64,000 bases of DNA from Panicum virgatum (Eukaryota > Streptophyta > Magnoliopsida > Poales > Poaceae): positions 31,922,586-31,986,585 of the forward strand of contig NC_053140.1 of the NCBI RefSeq assembly GCF_016808335.1. Reading direction: 5' to 3'. Below, piece by piece: positions 57,381 through 64,000 of this stretch (position 1 is the first letter of the stretch; the number at the start of each line of letters is the position of its first letter). A program made the position numbers and the translations under genes. The notes under the pieces are model-generated. The model was not told where the DNA came from. It did no database searches and saw only the letters and a program-made list of their open reading frames with translations.

Positions 57381-60300
57381 TGTAACACCCTAATTTAAAT
57401 TTCAGCATTTAATAATAAATTTAATTGGCTTTATTTAATTTTCTAAGGTTTATTGTGTTTAGTAGGGCATTTAATTCAATTTTGTTCCTTAATGATTAAA
57501 ATTTATCATAGGTTTAATTTTTTTTTGTGTTGCATTCATGCTGGTGCATGTTTTTATTTGAGTGTGGTTTGAATTCGAATTGCATTTGAATTCAAACTTT
57601 GTTTGAATTAGAATTAGAAGAGAAAAAGAAATAGAAAAGGAAAGGAAACCAAAACCCCAGCCCAACCCAACAGCCCAAGCCCACTCCTCCCTCTCCCTTC
57701 CCGCGGGCCCACTTCGGCCCAGCTCGCGCCGCGGCCCGAACTCTACCTCAGCCTGGCCCGCGTCCTGCTCCACCAGGCCCGCAACGGCCGCTCCCCCCCC
57801 CCCCCCGCTCGCCAGCCAGTGCCGCGCCCCGGCCTGCTACGCGCCGCAGTCCGCGTCGCCCTCCCTGCGTGCCTGACCCCACCTGCCAGCGCGCTCGCGC
57901 TCGCCCGTTCCGCCCCTGACCGAGCGACCCCACCTCGTCAGCTTCTCCTTCCTCCCCGCGCCGGAGTTCCTCTGCTCCAACCGCCCCCCTCGCTCCTCTG
58001 CACCGTGGACCTCCCAATTCCGCAGGGCCCACCAACCAGCCTCGCCCCATGCCGCCCGACCTTTTAGAAGCGCGCCCTGAGTCCGGATCACGGCGGGCAA
58101 GCTCATCCGCTTTCCTTGCGCCGCACCGGCCCGGCCGCAATCTCCGCGGCGGCCCCGCTAATCACGCCTGCCGAGGATCGCTCCTGGCTCTATTTGAGCG
58201 CCGTCCGCGCCCCTAAACCCCTGTATCCACCACAGCCCCAGCCCGAAATCCTAGCCGCGCGTCCGCCATCGGAGCTCTCCCCGAGCGCCGCCGCAGGTGA
58301 ATTGGCGCACCGCCGTTTTCCCTCGTCGCCGGTGCAAGTCGAACCTCGCTGATCCCCGTGGTTTTGTCGCAGGGACTTCCCGAGTCCACACGTGGAACCT
58401 AGAGGACCCGAGGAGCGCTCCACCAACCGGACCCCGAGCGCCGCACACGGACCCTCGCCGGATCTCGCCGCCGGCCGACCTACACTGCAGCAATCCCCAC
58501 CCCAGGCCCTCGGTGAGCACCAGCACGTCCTTCTTTACCTATTAGGCTAGCTCTTGTAGGCTGTAGCCCACGAATTTGGCGGGGACGCCGTTCACCGGAG
58601 CTCCGCAGCTGCGCAGCCGCGGTCCGCCGTGGCTGGGACCCCGCAACGCAGCATAGCCCCGCATAGTACTTGCCTGCGGTTGCTTTAGTGCAGCGCCCAC
58701 CCACATACGTGTTAGCGCCTAGACCCGAACCCCAGAGGCGCGTGAGCGCGCGAGCCGTGGAGCACCGCCGCGCAAACCCGCCGCCGTCCATGCTGGCACC
58801 GCCCCGAGCCTCCCCGAGCGCCTTTTAGAGCCCAGGTGGATCACGCATAGCGTGTTGGCCATCCCAGACCCTAAGCCGCGTCGAATTAAGCCCTGGAACA
58901 CTGGATTCGCCTACTCCGGCGACCCCTCCGCCGCGGGAACCCTGTTCCCGGCGAGCCGCGCCGCCGCTCCGCGCTCCTTTAACCCTGGGCCGCCCGATCT
59001 GGAGGTGAGGGCCCAGATTAGATCGCATCCCCGCTAGATCTGAACCGTCAGATCGCGATCCAGCGGGCCTGAATCAAAGATACCATTTCGGCTGACAATT
59101 TTTCTAAAGAGACCCCCGGTTCTGTTGAAATCAACCCGCAGTCCGAACTTATTCAAAAATAATTACGCAGAGGTCCTGATTTTAACGCGTAGCCCCCTGA
59201 GTTTTACCAGATTTGAACCCGCCGTCCACCCTTGGCGTTTTTGCACGCTAGACCCTGGAACTAAGGTTTAATTACATTTAGACCCTCGGTTTTTGCAGAA
59301 AACCCCCTGGAACCTTAGTTTTCTCGCAGTTTAGCCCCTAGAACTTGTTTTTAGCCTAGAAAATGCGTTTTAGCTCCGATTTAGGCGTTCTTTATGTCCA
59401 CGCGATCGTTGTAACGCGTAGAATAGTTTTAGCTTAGTTTTTCTTGCTGTTTTTATGTATTGATGTACTGTTCCTTAGTTTTTGTTAGTATTTGCTTGTA
59501 TGCTTATTACTGTGCATTGTTTTGGCCATGTGTTCGTGAGTAGACGTTGATCCATATGAGGAGCCCCAGTACCAGTACCCGGAGCAGCCGTCTTCGGAGC
59601 AGTTTGAGCAGCAGCCTGAGCAGTACGAGGAAGGCAAGTATAACATGAACAACCCATCACTTTTAAATACAATTTCATACTGCATTTTAATACTGTATGC
59701 CTATAAGGATTTCCTAGCCACTTTATATCCCTTATATATACCTTTGGGTTGCATTCTGGTTAGTTGTGCTAGGTTGCTGCGCTATAACATACTCTGGTCC
59801 TTTTTAATTAATTTGATTAATGGTTTACTTGAACTTAATTCTGAGAGTGGCCCTCCGTGCTTCGTGCTTGAGTGGCTCACGTCTCGTTAAAAGATGTTTT
59901 TGTAGAAACATGGTTTAGGGGGCCAGCACGGTGCTTAGTGCTTGGTTGGCCACTCTCCATAAGGACCGGTTCATAGAGCGACAACCTGGGACAACAGCGC
60001 TACCACAAGGCTAGAATGGGATAGACTTGGCGTAATAATTAGATCTTTTTGGTTTGGAGTAACTTACCTGCGGGGCAGGGGCGGTAAGCTTCTATGGCCC
60101 TTGTGCTGAGTGGCCTCGTCTGTGCTTCGTGTCTTGACGCCCACTAGACCTGCTCCATAGTCGCTGATCCACCCTCGCGGTTACTCCCTACCAACGAGAT
60201 TCTTTGTAAAGGCCTCGTAGTGAGTCGCTGGCCATCTCACCTAAGGAAGTGTGATGAACAACTGGCGTAGCTCACGACTTGTGGGTAAAGATGTGCAACC

Positions 60301-60988
60301 TCTGCAGAGTGTAAAACTGGTATACTAGCCGTGCTCACGGTTATGAGCGGCCCAGATCCTCCTTTTGATTAGTGGAGTTATCTCCTTCCGACGAGGGAGG
60401 TGCTTCTCGGGGTTTACCTTGGTGGTTTGGTCTTGGTATGGTTCTCAGTAGTTATATAATTAATTCTGATTAATTACTACGTAACTGGGTTAATGGTAAT
60501 TCATCAACTCGTAGTAAATAGCTTTAATAAAATTTTGCTAAGATTAAAAGCTAATGCAGTCGGGTCAGCCAACCTTAGAGCCTCATAGTTTGTGTTATAC
60601 TTGTTGAGTACAAGTTGTGTACTCACCCTTGCCTCTTCTCTACTTTTTCCTCTTGGCTACGCTACTGCTGCTCAGTTCCTGCCGACACGAGGGAGTTCGT
60701 CCAGCGCTACCAGGACTACGAGGACTTCTAGGCGTTCGTCTCCCAGTCGACGTCCCTGTGGCACCCTGCTTCAGCTTCGGAGAGCTTTTATCGTATTTTG
60801 TACTTCGCTTCCGCTATATCAGATATTTTGTCATTATTGTAATAAATAACATTCGTATTCGCTTTATTATATCTTTTTACGTGATATGTGCTATGATATA
60901 CTGTTCATTCTGTTGTATATACGTGTGACTTGATCCTGGCACGTATATGATTGCTCGGTTTATGTTCTTTTATAAACCGGGTGTTACA
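57381..60988 (+). mobile_element. Solo F1 LTR, forward (3608 bp)
   Basis: Exact TSD CCCTG (57376-57380 and 60989-60993). Ends are TGTAACACCC and GGGTGTTACA. It resembles element 1 closely in the second half. Weak TATA (TCTATTTG near 58189); splice-donor-like CCCTCG|GTGAGC at 58512/58513; AATAAA near 60841. Hairpins are conserved. Confidence 0.94.
59544..60731 (+). other. Putative spliced LTR mini-ORF, intact copy in solo LTR
   Basis: Exon A is 59544-59633 and exon B 60676-60731 (TAG). Phase, GC donor, hairpin and acceptor are as in element 1. Replacements against element 1 are S to Y, D to E and Q to P; the frame is open. Being in a solo LTR, it could only be expressed from the LTR itself. 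Confidence 0.45.
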
Positions 60989-60993
60989 CCCTG

Positions 60994-61918
60994 GTGCGGC
61001 GGAGTGGCTGAGTCTCAGTGGTGCAGAGGCAGCTCCGAGCTTGGAGCTCCAAGGCGGCAGCGTTAGGGTTAGAGGTGGCGTTCTGCTGGGTTGGTTAGGG
61101 TTAGGAGGGTGCGGCGCGGCGTGATTTAAAGGGCCAGGGTGATCCTAGGCGTGCGTGCCTGGGATTGGAAAACCGGCGAAAATCCCGGCGAGGATCGGGT
61201 GCGGTGGTTGTGCGACGCGGGGAAGGAGGAGCTGACGTGTGGGGCCGACGGGTCAGCGAGAGGAGTAGGGCGCGGGCGGAGGCCGGTGCGTGAGCGGTGG
61301 TTGCGGAAGGGAAGGGAAGGGCCGACAGGTGGGGTTAGGCGGTCAGCGGGGCGACGCGCGCGCGGCGCAGGGAGCCGCTGACACGCGGGACCGAGCTATC
61401 AGGGAGAGGGGGCGCGCGCAAGCAGGCTGGAGTGAACGGTGACGCGCGAGCGGCCGTGGTGCTTGGGCCGAGCGTGCAAGCTGGGCTTGCTGGGCTGCTG
61501 CGATGGGAGGAGCGGGCCGTGTGCTGGGCTGGCCGAGCGGGAAAGGAACTGGGTCGGCCGGGTAGAGGGAGAAGAGGGTCGCGAGTTGGGCCAAGGGAAT
61601 TGGGTTGGGCTTGGTTTTGGTTTTCTGGATTTAGGTTTTCTATTCTTCCTTTTCTATTTGCCAAATCACTCCAATTCAAACCAAACAAACTAATTGAATT
61701 CAAACTTGAATTTGAATTCAACCCTAACACTCAAACAAATAAAATAATGCTCCAGCATGAATGCATCAACAAAGTTAAACCTAAGAAATTTTTTTTTTTA
61801 AATACTAATGGAACAAAATTTTGATTAAATGCAAGACTAAACACAATAAACCTTAGAAATTTAAATAAAGCCAATTAAATTTGTTATAAATTGCTGAAAT
61901 TTAAATTAGGGTGTTACA
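60994..61918 (-). repeat. Element 4, 3' LTR, part 2
   Basis: Continues the LTR after the solo LTR and ends (as minus-strand start) TGTAACACCC at 61918. The GC-rich block is short (about 61000-61600) compared with other F1 LTRs, giving a total LTR of about 2.85 kb, probably by deletion. Confidence 0.88.
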
Positions 61919-61956
61919 GACCCTACCCCCTTAAAGAAATCTCGTCCCCGAGATTT
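61919..61956 (-). other. PPT and palindrome of element 4
   Basis: Same as in element 3: palindrome arms 61937-61944 and 61949-61956, and a purine run adjoining the LTR on the minus strand. Confidence 0.8.
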
Positions 61957-64000
61957 AGCTGCGCTGGCTAGCAAAGAGATCTGGATAGGTCTTCCTCAGC
62001 TCATCTTCTCGCTCCCATGTAGCCTCATCTTCACTGTGGTGACTCCACTGAACTCTGCACATCTTGATGCGCTTGTTTCGAGTAACCCTTTCTGATGTCT
62101 CCAGAATCTTCACCGGATGCTCAGTATAAGTCAGATCTTTCTGCACATCTACTCCATCCAGTGGTGCCTGCTCCTCGGGTACTCGCAGACACCTCTTCAG
62201 CTGAGATATATGGAAGACATCATGAACTCCTGAGAGGCTGGTAGGCAACTCCAGGCGATAAGCAACTTCGCCTTTCCTCTCTAGCACCTTGAATGGACCA
62301 ACATACCGAGGTGCTAACTTCCCCTTGACATTAAACCTGTGGATTCCTCTCATCGGAGACACCTTCAGGTATACATGATCACCAACACTGAAAGTCAGGT
62401 CTCTCCGTTTGCCATCTGCATAGCTTTTGCCTGCTCTGTGCAATCCTCAGATTTTCTCGCACAGCCTGAACCATCTGCTCTGCATCTTCTATGATATCAG
62501 GGCCAAAGAGCTGCTTCTCACTAATCTGATCCCAGTAGAGAGGAGTCCTGCACTTTCTGCCATACAATGCCTCGAAGGGGGACTTCTTCAGACTGGCCTG
62601 ATAGCTATTGTTATATGAGAACTCAGCATAAGACAGGCACTTATCCCAACTAGTACCGTACTGAATGGCACAAACTCTCAGCATATCCTCCAACACTTGG
62701 TTGGTTCTCTCTATCTGCCCATCTGTCTGAGGGTGATAAGCCGTACTGAAACGCAGCTTCGTATCCAGCGAATCATGGAGCTGCTCCCAGAATCGAGAAG
62801 TGAACTGAGACCCTCTGTCAGATATGATCTTCTTGGGCACACCATGCAAGAAGACAATCCGAGAGATGTACAACTCCGCAAGTCTAGCACCGGAGTAAGT
62901 AGTGTTCACTGGAATGAAGTGAGCAACCTTCGTCAATCGATCCACTACTACCCATATAGAGTTGTACCCTTTCTAAGTACGAGGCAACCCAACAATGAAG
63001 TCCATAGTGATTTCCTCCCATTTCCACTCTGGAATCTTCAAAGGCTGTAACAGACCTGCTGGCCTTTGATGCTCAGCCTTGACACGCTGACAAGTGTCAC
63101 AAATAGCCACGTACTCTGCCACTGAACGCTTCATCCCATACCACCAGAAACGTTCCTTCAGATCATAGTACATCTTCGTGCTGCCCGGATGAATAGAGTA
63201 AGCTGTATCATGGGCCTCACTCAGAATCAACATCCGGAGATCATTCACATCTGGCACACAGATCCGGTTCTTGTACCACAAGGTACCCGGATCATCCTCT
63301 CTGAAGTGTGGAGCCTTGCCCTTCTTGAGCAACTCATGGATCTCCTGTAGCTTCTCATCTTCCTTCTGATGCTGCCTGATCTCTGACTCTAGAGTCGGTA
63401 CTGCCTCAAACGCTGCACTGGAGGTATGATGCAAGAAGCCCAGACTCAATTGCTCGAACTCCTCGCATAACTCTGGAGGCATCTGGAAAGCCACAGCCAT
63501 GTTGACATAACTTCTTCTGCTCAGAGCATCTGCTACAACATTGGCCTTGCCCGGATGATAGTGAATCTCCAGGTCATAGTCCTTGACCAACTCTAGCCAT
63601 CTTTTCTGCCGCATGTTCAGCTCATTCTGCGTGAAAATGTACGTGAGGCTCTTGTGATCAGTGTAGATATCACACCGCTGTCCATACAAGTAATGCCTCC
63701 AAATCTTCAGAGCATGCACAACTGCGGCTAACTCAAGATCATGAGTAGGATAGTTCAGCTCATGCCGGCGTAGCTGCCGTGAAGCATAAGCTATCACTCT
63801 GCCTTCCTGCATCAGAACACACCCAAGACCATCCTTCGAAGCACACAATACACCGTGAACCTATTGCTCTGGTCTGGCAGAGTAAGGACTAGCGCCGTAG
63901 TCAACCTCTTCTTCAGCTCATCGAAGGCCATCTGACGCTCATCAGTCCATACGAAAGCCACATTCTTCTCCAGCAAAGAAGTCAAAGGCTTCGTGATCTT
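61955..64000 (-). pseudogene. pol: pol pseudogene of element 4 (partial at window edge)
   Basis: From the minus-strand stop (61957-61955) upward: chromodomain, GPF module, integrase D,D-35-E, HHCC module, RNase H and the last part of reverse transcriptase. Breaks: a 2-nt loss near 62427 (LRIAQSRQK), a CAG to TAG stop near 62973 (GLPRT), and a one-base loss near 63846 in the YCDASKDG motif of RNase H. Gag and the 5' part lie beyond the window. Confidence 0.88.

Larger units (their letters stand above)
55455..64000 (-). mobile_element. Element 4: reverse F1 chromovirus (runs out of window)
   Basis: 3' LTR 55455-57380 plus 60994-61918 (split by a solo LTR), PPT, then pol on the minus strand to the window edge. 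Left flank CCAAA (55450-55454); the right flank is not in view. Confidence 0.9.

Noticed and set aside
1..64000. CRISPR arrays, bacterial operons, rRNA or plasmid features
   Set aside because: All repeats are explained by plant LTR retrotransposons. Spacing, composition and proteins are those of a grass nuclear genome.

Overview
The window is a stretch of grass (Poaceae, probably panicoid) nuclear genome. It consists almost entirely of nested Ty3/gypsy LTR retrotransposons, with one small island holding a head-to-head pair of host genes. The grass assignment is an inference from the LTR families, the very GC-rich promoter and leader blocks, and the style of the Tekay/Del, Tat and Athila proteins. 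No rRNA, tRNA or CRISPR was seen.

Left part (1-39807). A nest of one Tekay/Del-type chromovirus family, called F1 here. Its LTRs are 3.3-3.7 kb with ends TGTAACACCC...GGGTGTTACA, its PBS matches initiator tRNA-Met, and its polyprotein carries a C-terminal chromodomain. Element 1 (1-11584, + strand, lacking only its first ~203 bp) is essentially intact: only four LTR-LTR differences were seen in 3101 aligned bp, and Gag-Pol is uninterrupted once a 110-nt GT-AG intron inside gag is removed. Element 3 (- strand, internal region 29585-34761) is older and carries eight nonsense codons. Element 2 (13375-29352, + strand, TSD AACCA) inserted into the 3' LTR of element 3. A solo LTR of another family, F2 (20947-24723, TSD TTCAT), inserted into the integrase of element 2. 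Element 3 itself lies in an older F1 LTR (38470-39807).

Middle part (39808-55454). Degraded gypsy debris: an F1 solo LTR (40205-43629, TSD CATTG), Tat-type 3' ends with an antisense ORF remnant, short LTRs, and broken gag genes, one of them Athila-like. Inside it sits a ~2.3-kb gene island with two divergent paralogous genes for single-pass membrane proteins resembling the LEA_2/NHL group (47188-47796 - and 48112-48708 +).

Right part (55455-64000). Element 4 is another reverse F1 element, cut by the window edge in reverse transcriptase. Its 3' LTR is split by an F1 solo LTR (57381-60988, TSD CCCTG).

Most interesting signals. (1) F1 LTRs carry what looks like a complete transcription unit: TATA-like box, an AUG-free GC-rich leader ending in a splice donor, a 90-nt exon A, a GC-AG intron, a short exon B with a stop, and AATAAA. 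(2) The unrelated F2 LTR has the same layout: exon A entered and left in phase 1, donor GAAG|GCAAG, and a hairpin just before the acceptor of exon B. A third diverged fragment at 46091-46400 keeps the exon B reading frame with mostly synonymous changes. (3) All three F1 elements that show gag have an intron at the same codon. Together these suggest that these retrotransposons use regulated splicing and that their LTRs hold a conserved small gene or leader module. I could not find a start codon for the small ORF, so its translation is unproven.
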